64,000 bases of DNA from Flammeovirga aprica JL-4 (GTDB taxonomy: Bacteria; Bacteroidota; Bacteroidia; Cytophagales; Flammeovirgaceae). Each line of letters starts with the position of its first letter. Position 1 is the stretch's first letter. The translations under genes and the position numbers were made by a program. This document shows positions 8,570 to 17,287 of the stretch, piece after piece. The notes under the pieces are model-generated. The model did not search any database. It saw only the letters and a program-made list of their open reading frames with translations, and was not told the DNA's origin. The stretch covers positions 1-64,000 of the forward strand of contig NZ_JABANE010000042.1 of NCBI RefSeq assembly GCF_012844305.1, read 5' to 3'.

Positions 8570-8611
8570 AAAGGGAAAAGCAACGTAAAGTATCGTTACT
8601 TTTCCCTTTTT
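8570..8611. terminator. Bidirectional terminator between convergent genes
   Basis: AAAGGGAAAAG(C)AACG pairs with CGTT(A)CTTTTCCCTTT, with T-rich tails on both sides. It serves the DUF6174-like gene on the plus strand and the M13 peptidase on the minus strand. Confidence 0.8.
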
Positions 8612-8658
8612 AAGCAGTTACACAACTGCTTAAGTCCTCCTATTTTAGAAAGGATTGA

Positions 8659-10713
8659 TTACCAAACCTTCGCTCTTTCTGCAGGAGCAACATACATAGA
8701 ATCACCTTCTACGATGTTGAATGCTGTATAGAAAGGATCGAAATCTGATAAAGGACCCACTGCTCTATATTGACCTGGAGAGTGAGGATCTGTTTGAATC
8801 TGAGTTCTCAAAGCCTCTTCTCTTGATTTTGTTCTCCAGATAGTAGCCCATGAAAGGAAGAAACGTTGCTCAGGAGTAAAACCGTCAATGTTACCAGGCT
8901 TTTCAGGTTGTAACGATAAATAGCGTTGTAAACCATCATAAGCAACAGCAACACCACCAAGGTCAGCAATATTTTCACCTAAAGTAAGTTCGCCATTGAT
9001 ATGCAAGCCTTCGATTGGCTCATAACCGTTGTATTGTTTTACTACCATCTCAGCTTTTCCTTTGAAAGCCTCGTCATCACCAGAAGTCCACCAGTCTTTC
9101 ATTTCACCGTGAGCATCAAAACGACGTCCTGAATCATCAAAACCGTGTGAGATTTCGTGACCAATTACTGCACCGATACCGCCATAGTTTACAGCTTCAT
9201 CTGCTTGGTAGTTGTAGAAAGGAGGTTGTAAAATTGCCGCCGGGAATACAATCTCGTTGTATAATGGGTGATAGTAAGCGTTTACAGTTTGAGGAGTCAT
9301 ACCCCATTTCGTTTTGTCAACAGGCTTACCGTATTCCTTCATGTTTTTAGCAAATTGGAATTTGCTGCTGTTTACAATGTTTTGGAAGTAAGCATCCTTA
9401 GAAATTTCAAGACCTTCGTAAGTTTCCCATTTGTCAGGATAACCAATTTTCACATTGAAAGCTTCTAACTTTACAAGTGCCTTTTCTTTAGTTTCAGGAG
9501 TCATCCAGTCCACACCTTTAATACGTGCAGCAAATGCTTCTTTGATATTGGCTACCATTTTGTCTGCTTTCTGCTTCGCTTCCTCAGGGAAAACCTCTTG
9601 AACATAAAGTTTACCTAAAGCAAAACCTACAAGACCATTTGTAGTACCCAATACACGCTTCCAACGAGGACGGTTCTCTTCCAAACCTCTCATTTTCTTA
9701 CCATAGAAATCAAAGCTTTCATCTACAAAGTTGCTGCTTAAATAAGGAGCGGCCTCATGTACAATGTGCCATTTCAAGTACAACTGAATAGTTTCCAATG
9801 AAGCCTTAGCAATCATATCATCTAATACCTCAAAATATGGAGGGTGAGTGACAATAACGGTTTCAGTAGGTACGTTGATATCTTTTAAATACTGTTCCCA
9901 GTTGATGACCTTACACATTTTTTGGAGTTCAGCCACCGTACGTAAATTGTACATTCTTGTAGGGTCTCTTTCTTCAACAGGTGTCAGGTTGAACTGTGCT
10001 AAAGCATTTTCAAACTCAAAAACTTGTTGTGCCGCTTTTTCTGCATTAGGGATCGTCAATAAGTTAAACATATTTGTGATATGCTTTACGTACTGCTCTC
10101 TAGTCACCTCAGAGGCTGAATCTTGTTTTGTGTAATAGTCTTTGTTTGGAAGACCAAGACCGCCATAGCCAATATAGAAAGATTGAATTTCACTGTTTTT
10201 CAAATCCTGGAATACACTTGGTCCAAAAATCACATCAGTTTGTGATTTGTGTAATTCAGTTAAAACAGCCTGAAGTCCATCTTTAGATTTAAGACCGTCG
10301 ATTAAAGTCATGAAAGGAGCGAGAGGCTGTGTGCCAAGCTTTTCAATAGTAGCTGAATCCATACCACTTTTGTAAACATAAACAGCTTTCATTTCGTCGC
10401 TGCCTTCTTTTAGTTTACCCGAAGCAATAGCATTGTTAAGGACGTCTAGCGTTGCTTTTTCATTACGCTCACGCAACTCGTCAAAGCTACCCCATCTACC
10501 TCTATCGGCAGGGATTTCAGCTTTTTTCATCCATCCACCGTTAGCGTAAGTATAGAAATTTTGACCAGGAGTTACTGAAGTGTCCATGTTCGATAGATCA
10601 AGAGCCTTTTCTGATGCAACTTCCTCTTTTGCAGTTTGGTTACCGCATGAAGTATACATCAAAGCACTGACACCTAGTGTGACACTAAGAGCTTTTGTTA
10701 ATAGAGTTTTCAT
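8659..10713 (-). CDS. M13 family metallopeptidase (neprilysin/PepO-like) lipoprotein
   Basis: Zinc endopeptidase of 684 aa that cleaves oligopeptides, anchored as a lipoprotein (lipobox MYTSC, Cys23). Seen: the M13 N-terminal domain (about 40-430), then the catalytic domain with HEISH at residues 519-523 (H519, E520, H523) and the third ligand region GENIADLGG, and the family segment NAYYHPLYNEIVFPAAILQ just before. It ends AERAKVW, the family's tryptophan end. Length is normal. It is divergent from the SulP transporter with 266 bases between; a TACATTTG -7 box (minus strand, 10745-10752) lies 32 bases upstream of the start. Probable role: peptide scavenging in the periplasm. Confidence 0.95.
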   Translation of the reverse strand: MKTLLTKALSVTLGVSALMYTSCGNQTAKEEVASEKALDLSNMDTSVTPGQNFYTYANGGWMKKAEIPADRGRWGSFDELRERNEKATLDVLNNAIASGKLKEGSDEMKAVYVYKSGMDSATIEKLGTQPLAPFMTLIDGLKSKDGLQAVLTELHKSQTDVIFGPSVFQDLKNSEIQSFYIGYGGLGLPNKDYYTKQDSASEVTREQYVKHITNMFNLLTIPNAEKAAQQVFEFENALAQFNLTPVEERDPTRMYNLRTVAELQKMCKVINWEQYLKDINVPTETVIVTHPPYFEVLDDMIAKASLETIQLYLKWHIVHEAAPYLSSNFVDESFDFYGKKMRGLEENRPRWKRVLGTTNGLVGFALGKLYVQEVFPEEAKQKADKMVANIKEAFAARIKGVDWMTPETKEKALVKLEAFNVKIGYPDKWETYEGLEISKDAYFQNIVNSSKFQFAKNMKEYGKPVDKTKWGMTPQTVNAYYHPLYNEIVFPAAILQPPFYNYQADEAVNYGGIGAVIGHEISHGFDDSGRRFDAHGEMKDWWTSGDDEAFKGKAEMVVKQYNGYEPIEGLHINGELTLGENIADLGGVAVAYDGLQRYLSLQPEKPGNIDGFTPEQRFFLSWATIWRTKSREEALRTQIQTDPHSPGQYRAVGPLSDFDPFYTAFNIVEGDSMYVAPAERAKVW

Positions 10714-10744
10714 TCTTATGATTTATATTTCAATGTCTGTTAAG

Positions 10745-10752
10745 CAAATGTA
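10745..10752 (-). promoter_or_regulatory. -7 box for the M13 peptidase gene
   Basis: Read on the minus strand the site is TACATTTG, matching the Bacteroidota TAnnTTTG element, 32 bases before the start codon. The best TTTG upstream (10778-10781) is 25 bases away, longer than usual, so only the -7 box is asserted. Confidence 0.45.
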
Positions 10753-10800
10753 GAAGATTTTTTTATATGATAAAGTTCAAAAACTAATATTATCTAGCTT

Positions 10801-10814
10801 TTTGTTTAAACAAA
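10801..10814. promoter_or_regulatory. 14-bp perfect palindrome between M13 and SulP genes
   Basis: TTTGTTTAAACAAA is a perfect palindrome in the middle of the divergent intergenic region and could be an operator for either gene. No regulator is suggested by the sequence itself. Confidence 0.35.
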
Positions 10815-10979
10815 TATGTGTAAAAGAGACGTTTTTTCTTATTTTTATTAAACAAAACTAATGTTGCAGTAATCGCTAAGCATTTGTAAATAAAATAGTT
10901 AAGTGGTTGAATGCTGATAAGTGCTAAAAAAACATATTTATTCGCTTTTCTTCTGCTATTTCCTTAACCATATACTAAC

Positions 10980-12554
10980 ATGATGAATCAACAAACCAAT
11001 TTTTTTTCAGATTTAAAATATGATCTCCCTGCAAGTATAGTGGTGTTTTTAGTAGCCATGCCATTATGTTTAGGAATTGCACTGGCTTCAGGTGCTCCAC
11101 TTTTTTCTGGTATCATTGCAGGTATAGTAGGAGGTATCATTGTTTCTCTGGTCAGTGGATCGGCTTTGGGTGTCAGTGGTCCGGCGGCAGGGCTGGCGGT
11201 CATTGTATTGAATGCCATTCATGATCTGGGTACTTTTGAAACGTTTTTGCTAGCCGTTGTTTTTGCGGGAGTGTTTCAAATTATTTTAGGGGTTTTAAAA
11301 GCCGGTGTCATTGGTTACTATTTTCCCTCTTCCGTCATCAAAGGAATGCTGAGTGGTATCGGTTTGATTATTTTCCTGAAACAAATACCACATGCCTTGG
11401 GCTATGACGAGGACCCGGAAGGAGATTTTGCTTTTTTTCAGGTAGATGGACACAACACCTTCAGTGAATTGTTTTACATGTTTGAAGCCATTACGCCGGG
11501 AGCAGTAGTCATTTCCATAGTATCTCTTACTATTTTAATTCTTTGGGAGAAACCCATCATCAAGAAAACAGTTTTATCAAGAGTGCCAGGACCTTTGATT
11601 GCCGTTGGCCTTGGCGTTATTTTGAATGTGATTTTTGATGATATTCCTGTCTTAGATATAAGTGAAGAACACTTAGTGGCATTGCCGGTTGCAGAGAGTC
11701 TCACTGATTTCTTTGCTCAATTTACCACTCCAGATTTCTCACAGCTTGCCAACAGTCAGGTTTATATAGTAGCATTGACCATTGCCATTGTTGGTAGTTT
11801 GGAAACTTTACTTTCTGTAGAAGCCACTGATAAGTTAGACCCTCAAAAGAGAATTACACCTACTAACCGAGAATTAGTAGCTCAGGGAACCGGTAATATT
11901 ATTTCTGGTTTAATAGGAGGGTTGCCTATCACCCAAGTGATTGTCCGCAGTTCAGCCAACATTCAGACGGGTGGCCGTACTAAAACTTCCGCCTTCCTGC
12001 ATGGTGTTTTCCTATTGATTTGTGTAATGGGAATTCCAAAAATTTTAAACTTGATTCCTCTGGCTTGTTTGGCCTCCATACTTTTAGTGATTGGTTATAA
12101 ACTGACCAACCCCAAACAGTTCATCACTCTCTATAAAAAAGATTTCTCATTATTCTTGCCATTTGTAGTAACAGTGATTGGTATAGTATTCACAGATTTA
12201 CTCAAAGGTATTGGCTTGGGTATGGCTGTTGGTATCATTCATATCCTCTGGAATAACTTTAAGGTGCCTTATCATCTTAACCCTGATTATTTGAAAAGCA
12301 ATGAGCCAATTCATATTCAATTAGCGGAAGAGGTGAGCTTCTTGAACAAGGCGAGTATACTGAGAACTTTGAAGATTATGCCGAATGAAAGTGAGGTGAT
12401 TATAGATGCTTCAAAGAATCTATCCATGCATCCTGATGTGGTAGAAATCATTCAAGATTTCAAGAAAAATGCTCTAACCAGAAATATTAATGTGAAGTTG
12501 GTAGGTTTTGAGGATGAAAATGACCTTGAAGTGGAGGAAGAAGAGATGACATAA
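10980..12554 (+). CDS. SulP family anion transporter
   Basis: Inner membrane transporter of 524 aa from the SulP (SLC26-like) family, exchanging or co-transporting sulfate, bicarbonate or similar anions. Seen: the N-terminal DLPASIVVFLVAMPLCLGIA signature, about 11-12 hydrophobic segments through residue 430, the conserved SGPAAGLAVIV and ETLLSVEATDKLDP segments and the GLIGGLPITQVIVRSSANIQTGG stretch that contacts substrate in the family. A reduced STAS-like domain follows (about 440-524), ending in an acidic tail (DLEVEEEE). No carbonic anhydrase or sulfate assimilation gene is adjacent, so the anion cannot be assigned. Several Bacteroidota SulP proteins of this length act on bicarbonate; this is only a possibility here. 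Confidence 0.9.
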   Translation: MMNQQTNFFSDLKYDLPASIVVFLVAMPLCLGIALASGAPLFSGIIAGIVGGIIVSLVSGSALGVSGPAAGLAVIVLNAIHDLGTFETFLLAVVFAGVFQIILGVLKAGVIGYYFPSSVIKGMLSGIGLIIFLKQIPHALGYDEDPEGDFAFFQVDGHNTFSELFYMFEAITPGAVVISIVSLTILILWEKPIIKKTVLSRVPGPLIAVGLGVILNVIFDDIPVLDISEEHLVALPVAESLTDFFAQFTTPDFSQLANSQVYIVALTIAIVGSLETLLSVEATDKLDPQKRITPTNRELVAQGTGNIISGLIGGLPITQVIVRSSANIQTGGRTKTSAFLHGVFLLICVMGIPKILNLIPLACLASILLVIGYKLTNPKQFITLYKKDFSLFLPFVVTVIGIVFTDLLKGIGLGMAVGIIHILWNNFKVPYHLNPDYLKSNEPIHIQLAEEVSFLNKASILRTLKIMPNESEVIIDASKNLSMHPDVVEIIQDFKKNALTRNINVKLVGFEDENDLEVEEEEMT

Positions 12555-12829
12555 AATGCTTTGAGCCAAAATATCTGTTTCATTAGGTCTATTTTTAAAT
12601 GATAGTGAATGTTTTTTTTAAATGATAAAACATCGATTAAACATCAATACGCATTACTATAAGTGTTTACTTATAAAGTGGCACCTCAATAAACGTAAGG
12701 AGCACGATTAAAAAATATTTAATGATTAAGATTGTAATGTCTTGTAAGTATGAAAATGAAAAAATCGAATTAAACGCTTTAAGTAGTTATTGAAAACTGT
12801 ACTTAAAGTTCATTTCAATTCACTTCTTT

Positions 12830-12866
12830 TTCGGTCAATGGAAAGCATTTCATTGACCGAATTTTT
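12830..12866 (+). terminator. Strong terminator, orphan transcript or SulP 3' end
   Basis: TTCGGTCAATG pairs perfectly over 11 bp with CATTGACCGAA, then TTTTT. It lies 276 bases after the SulP stop, so it ends either a long SulP 3' untranslated region or a separate small RNA. Confidence 0.8.
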
Positions 12867-12993
12867 GAAAATATGAAAATGAAAATGGTTATAGATAGTT
12901 TCTTTTAAATACACTTTTAGGGTAGTTATTAGAAAGTAGATTAGAACAGATACTTGGTAAAAAGAATGTACAACAATGAAAAATTGTTAGAGG

Positions 12994-13023
12994 AAAAAAG
13001 AGATCTTATGGATCTCTTTTTTT
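12994..13023 (+). terminator. Terminator upstream of the SusR-like gene
   Basis: AGAGATC pairs with GATCTCT around a short loop, flanked by A-run and seven T. It lies 85 bases before the SusR-like start, downstream of a four-residue frame (MKNC), so it could be an attenuator or the end of a small RNA. Confidence 0.7.
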
Positions 13024-13107
13024 GTTAACAAGTACTAGGCTGTAGGTGGATTTTGTCTGTTAGTTTACTTATTTTACTTTCAACATGTAAATGAATAAAA
13101 ATAATAT

Positions 13108-14745
13108 ATGCGATCAGCGACACTCCTTTTCGGAATATTGGTTTTATGTTCTTCTTTTGCATTAAATGCGAATGATAAGCAGCTTTTGAATAGGTTAGAT
13201 GAACTATTGGAGCAAAGAGAATCTTATTTTGAGAAGAGAACCGATGAAATAAAAGGTATCAATCAGTTATTGGAAATTGAAAGCAATTCTAATAGAAAGT
13301 ATGAATTGATAAAGAGGATCACACAGAAATACCTTCCTTATAATGCTGATTCAGCACTTTATTATTCAAGAAAAGGCCTAAAACTGGCCAATGAGTTACA
13401 GCAAGAGCATACAATAATTGAAGCAAGACTACTTTTGGCCCAAGCTTATATCCTTGTGGGGCTGTACCACGAATCAGTGGCTATTTTAAACGAATACGAA
13501 GGAGTTGCATTGCCTGAAGCCTATCAATCGCAGTTTTTTTCCATCAATGCAGTGTTGTATAACACGCTTTCTTCATTAAGAAATACTTCTTCGATTAGAA
13601 GCACTTACCGTCAGAAATGGGAAGGATACGAAACCAGCTTGATGAATGCTTTACCGGAAAATGATTTGGGGCATCATTTAGCGAAAGCAGAATTATATAA
13701 AGAAACGGGAAGGCTGGAAGAGGCTATTGTTATATTGGAAGGTATTCTGAAAGGTGTGAAAATTGAAGATAGAGTGTATGCTTCTACTGCCTATACATTG
13801 GCAGACGCTTATGGAAGAAAAGGATTAACAGATAAAAAAATCGATTTTCTCACATTATCATCTCAGTCTGATATTCTAAATGGTGTTAAAGAGCATACTT
13901 CTTTAAGAGAATTAGCCATGGAGCTGTATAAAATCAATGAAATCAGCCGGGCATATCACTATATAAAAGTGGCCTTGGATGATGCGGTGGAGAGTAATGC
14001 ACAGTTGAGGCGGTCTGAAGTATTGGAGATTTTACCTTTGATTGATCATTCCTATCAAGAAAATAGAGAGAAGGTAAAAAGGTACATTATGATTTTTACG
14101 GTCGTGGTTTGCATCTTGTTGATCATTCTTATTTTCGGTTTGATTTTTATTCAGAAGCAGAAGAAGGAGTTAGAATCTTCAAATGCACAGGTCAAAGAAA
14201 CCAATCAGCTATTGAGTCAGCTTAATGACGAATTGCAAAGCAGTAAACAGGAAATTGAAAATGCCAATAAACAGTTGATGAACGTCAATAATATTCAGGA
14301 AGAATCTATTGCGAGGTATCTAAAATTGTGTTCGACTTATATTGGCAAATTGGATGATTATAGAATGCAACTCTTGAGAAAAGGCAATAAATCCAATAAA
14401 GAAGATCTCTTGAGAATCCTAAAGTCAAAAGAAATAGTGGATCAGGAATTGAAAATTTTCTATAAAGATTTTGATCAGTCCTTTTTAAAACTTTACCCCA
14501 ACTTTGTAGAAAGTTATAATGACCTAATGGTAGATGGTGCAAAAATCACATTAAAGAAGAATGAGCTGCTGAATACAGAATTAAGAGTTTTTGCGTTAGT
14601 AAGATTGGGGATAGAGGAAAGTACACAAATTGCTGAATTTTTGAGATACTCAATCACAACTATTTATAACTACAGAACAAAAGCACGTAACAATGCGAAG
14701 GCTGGAAGGGAAGATTTTGAAAAACAATTAATGAAAATTCAATAA
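13108..14745 (+). CDS. SusR-like membrane-spanning regulator (DUF6377)
   Basis: Transcriptional regulator of 545 aa of the DUF6377 type, the family of Bacteroides SusR that activates starch utilisation genes. Seen: a signal sequence (residues 1-20), a periplasmic TPR-like helical domain (about 25-310), one membrane span at about 325-348 (IMIFTVVVCILLIILIFGLIF), a coiled coil at about 350-395, and a cytoplasmic region with a helix-turn-helix near the end (ELLNTELRVFALVRLGIEES then IAEFLRYSITTIYNYRTKARN). The neighbour directly downstream is a SusB-type GH97 alpha-glucosidase, the same pairing as in the sus system, which makes maltodextrin sensing the best guess. The GH97 gene has its own promoter at 14883-14912, the likely target. 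Confidence 0.88.
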   Translation: MRSATLLFGILVLCSSFALNANDKQLLNRLDELLEQRESYFEKRTDEIKGINQLLEIESNSNRKYELIKRITQKYLPYNADSALYYSRKGLKLANELQQEHTIIEARLLLAQAYILVGLYHESVAILNEYEGVALPEAYQSQFFSINAVLYNTLSSLRNTSSIRSTYRQKWEGYETSLMNALPENDLGHHLAKAELYKETGRLEEAIVILEGILKGVKIEDRVYASTAYTLADAYGRKGLTDKKIDFLTLSSQSDILNGVKEHTSLRELAMELYKINEISRAYHYIKVALDDAVESNAQLRRSEVLEILPLIDHSYQENREKVKRYIMIFTVVVCILLIILIFGLIFIQKQKKELESSNAQVKETNQLLSQLNDELQSSKQEIENANKQLMNVNNIQEESIARYLKLCSTYIGKLDDYRMQLLRKGNKSNKEDLLRILKSKEIVDQELKIFYKDFDQSFLKLYPNFVESYNDLMVDGAKITLKKNELLNTELRVFALVRLGIEESTQIAEFLRYSITTIYNYRTKARNNAKAGREDFEKQLMKIQ

Positions 14746-14882
14746 CAACCCTTTTTTATTGGCCCTGATTCCGCAAAATATATAAAAGTGTTACTACTTT
14801 TTAAAGGTTTTTAATTGGTGTTATATTGTTGTTTTTCAGTATTTTAATTAAATTAATCAACTACTTTTTAACAACTTTCCCT

Positions 14883-14912
14883 TTTGAGGGTGTAAAACAT
14901 ACACTAAGTTTG
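14883..14912 (+). promoter_or_regulatory. Promoter of the GH97 gene
   Basis: TTTG (14883-14886), 18 bases, then TAAGTTTG (14905-14912), a good match to the Bacteroidota consensus. Transcription would begin near 14919, which leaves almost no leader for the ATG at 14923 and supports the ATG at 14944 as the real start of the alpha-glucosidase. Confidence 0.65.
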
Positions 14913-14943
14913 TGATATCGAAATGAAAAACAATCACGCAATT

Positions 14944-17085
14944 ATGAGAACATATTTATTAGCTATCTTAATGGCAGTATTTACCTTACAAGTAAATGCT
15001 CAATCTTTACAATCACCTAGTGGTAATTTCACTATGACGTTTGATGTAAATGGAGAAGGTACTCCTACGTATGCATTGGACTTAGACGGTGAAGCGATCA
15101 TTAAAGAAAGTAAGCTTGGTCTTCAATTAAAAGATGCTGAAGATTTAATCAAAGGCTTTAAAGTAGTAGATACTAAAGAGTCTTCTGCTGACGAAACTTG
15201 GGAGCCTGTATGGGGTGAATCAAAAGAAATCAGAAACCACTACAACGAGTTAGTAGTAACATTAAATCAAAAGTCAACAGACAGAACAATGGTGATCCGT
15301 TTCCGTCTTTTTGATGATGGTTTAGGTTTCAGATATGAGTTCCCAGAGCAAAAGAACTTAGTTTACTTCGTAATCGAAGAAGAAAGAACGCAGTTTGCAA
15401 TGGCGGGTGACCACAAAGCATGGTGGATCCCTGGTGACTACGATACACAAGAGTATGATTATGTAACTTCTAAATTATCTGAAATTAGAGGTTTAATGGA
15501 AAAGGCATATACAGGAAACGTTTCTCAGCAAGGTTTCTCTCAAACAGGTGTACAAACTGCATTGATGATGAAATCTGAGTCAGGTATTTACATCAACCTT
15601 CACGAAGCGGCATTAGTAGAGTACTCATGTATGCACTTAGATTTGGATGATAAGAACATGATTTTCGAATCTCACTTAACGCCAGACGCTGAAGGTGTAA
15701 AAGGTTACATGCAAGCACCTCGCCCTACGCCTTGGAGAACAGTTATCGCTTCTAAAAATGCAGGTGATATCTTATTATCAAAAATCACTTTGAACTTGAA
15801 CGAGCCATGTGCTATCGAAGACGTATCATGGATCAAGCCAGTAAAATATATGGGTGTATGGTGGGAAATGATCACAGGTATGAGCTCATGGGCTTACACT
15901 GATGATGTGCACTCAGTACACTTAGGAGTAACAGACTACTCTAAAACGAAGCCTAACGGTAAGCACGCTGCAAACACTGAAAACGTAAAAAGATATATCG
16001 ACTTCGCTTCAGAGCACGGATTTGATGCTTTATTAGTAGAAGGATGGAACGAAGGATGGGAAGACTGGTTCGGTAAGTCTAAAGACTACGTTTTCGATTT
16101 CGTAACGCCTTACCCTGACTTTGATGTGGATGAAGTACGTGAATATGCGAAATCTAAAAACATCAAAATGATGATGCACCACGAAACTTCTGGTTCTGTA
16201 AGAAACTACGAGCGTCACATGGATGCAGCATACCAATTCATGGCGGACAACGGTTACAACTCTGTAAAATCAGGTTATGTAGGACCAATCTTGCCAAGAG
16301 GTGATCACCACTACTCACAGTGGATCAACAACCACTACTTACATGCAGTGAAAAAAGCGGCGGATTACAAAATCATGGTCAATGCTCACGAAGCGGTTCG
16401 TCCTACAGGTTTAAGCAGAACTTACCCTAACTTGATCGGTAACGAATCTGCAAGAGGAACAGAGTATGAAGCATTCGTTGGTAACAACGTTGATCACACT
16501 ACAATCCTTCCATTCACAAGATTAGTGGGTGGTCCTATGGATTACACTCCAGGTATCTTCGTAACAGACATCAGCGAGTACGATCCAAGCAGAACTTCTT
16601 ATGTAAGAACTACAATCGCTCGTCAGTTAGCATTGTACGTGACAATGTACTCTCCATTACAAATGGCAGCGGACTTGCCACAACACTATGAGAAATTCAT
16701 GGATGCGTTCCAATTCATCAAAGACGTAGCAATTGACTGGGACGAAACATTGGTATTAGAAGCTGAGCCAGGTGACTACATCACTTATGCTCGTAAGGAA
16801 AAAGGTGCTGACAACTGGTTTGTGGGTAAAACAAACGACGAAACACCTCGTACTTCTACAATCAAATTTGATTTCTTAACAGAAGGTAAAAAATACATCG
16901 CAACAGTATACGCTGATGCTAAGGATGCTCACTTCAAAGACAATCCTCAAGCATACGAAATCAAGAAATACGTTGTGACGAGCAAATCTAAATTATCTCA
17001 ATTTACTGCTCCAGGTGGTGGTTATGCAATCAGCATCACAGAAGCAAAAGATAAGTCTGAGTTAAAAGGTTTGAAGAAATTATAG
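14944..17085 (+). CDS. susB: GH97 alpha-glucosidase, SusB-type (inverting)
   Basis: Calcium-dependent exo-acting alpha-glucosidase releasing glucose from maltodextrins in the periplasm (713 aa). Seen: signal peptide MRTYLLAILMAVFTLQVNAQ, N-terminal beta-sandwich, TIM barrel and C-terminal beta domain. Four glutamates, in MMHHETS (codon 16183), NAHEAVRP (16390), GNESARG (16444) and RGTEYE (16462), keep exactly the spacing of SusB E439, E508, E526 and E532: the calcium/base residues and the general acid. A Glu at the base position means the inverting subgroup. An ATG at 14923 would add seven residues, but it lies at the predicted transcription start; 14944 begins a clean signal peptide. Codons are biased to C-ending forms (AAC, TTC, CAC, GAC), unlike neighbours, suggesting high expression. 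SusR-like regulator upstream; terminator at 17164-17199. Confidence 0.95.
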   Translation: MRTYLLAILMAVFTLQVNAQSLQSPSGNFTMTFDVNGEGTPTYALDLDGEAIIKESKLGLQLKDAEDLIKGFKVVDTKESSADETWEPVWGESKEIRNHYNELVVTLNQKSTDRTMVIRFRLFDDGLGFRYEFPEQKNLVYFVIEEERTQFAMAGDHKAWWIPGDYDTQEYDYVTSKLSEIRGLMEKAYTGNVSQQGFSQTGVQTALMMKSESGIYINLHEAALVEYSCMHLDLDDKNMIFESHLTPDAEGVKGYMQAPRPTPWRTVIASKNAGDILLSKITLNLNEPCAIEDVSWIKPVKYMGVWWEMITGMSSWAYTDDVHSVHLGVTDYSKTKPNGKHAANTENVKRYIDFASEHGFDALLVEGWNEGWEDWFGKSKDYVFDFVTPYPDFDVDEVREYAKSKNIKMMMHHETSGSVRNYERHMDAAYQFMADNGYNSVKSGYVGPILPRGDHHYSQWINNHYLHAVKKAADYKIMVNAHEAVRPTGLSRTYPNLIGNESARGTEYEAFVGNNVDHTTILPFTRLVGGPMDYTPGIFVTDISEYDPSRTSYVRTTIARQLALYVTMYSPLQMAADLPQHYEKFMDAFQFIKDVAIDWDETLVLEAEPGDYITYARKEKGADNWFVGKTNDETPRTSTIKFDFLTEGKKYIATVYADAKDAHFKDNPQAYEIKKYVVTSKSKLSQFTAPGGGYAISITEAKDKSELKGLKKL

Positions 17086-17163
17086 AAAAATCATCCTGCT
17101 CTTCCTTGGGGTTAACTTAAGGTCGTGGCAGGAGATTTATTTCGAAACGTAAAGTAGAAATTT

Positions 17164-17199
17164 AACCTAGCTGCATTTTGTAGCTAGGTTATTTTTTTT
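17164..17199 (+). terminator. Terminator of the GH97 gene
   Basis: AACCTAGCT pairs perfectly with AGCTAGGTT around a nine-base loop, followed by an eight-T run. Confidence 0.88.
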
Positions 17200-17213
17200 A
17201 TAACATAAATTAA

Positions 17214-17245
17214 ATTGAACGTTTGAATAGTAATAGTTAATTTTG
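17214..17245 (+). promoter_or_regulatory. Promoter of the BamA/TamA-like gene
   Basis: ATTG (17214-17217), 20 bases, TAATTTTG (17238-17245). The -7 box is a full TAnnTTTG match; the -33 box has one mismatch. The start codon follows about 36 bases after the expected transcription start. Confidence 0.55.
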
Positions 17246-17287
17246 TAGTATCCAAAGTTAAGATGCTAATGCATTGATACACATACT

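Larger units (their letters stand above)
12555..13107. other. Intergenic region with two terminators
   Basis: No large gene. Two strong hairpins lie here (12830-12866 and 12994-13023). Just before them are very short frames starting ATGAAAATGAAAA (12751 and about 12875), and MKNC-stop sits before the second. Small RNAs or leader peptides are possible, but nothing else supports them. Confidence 0.45.
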
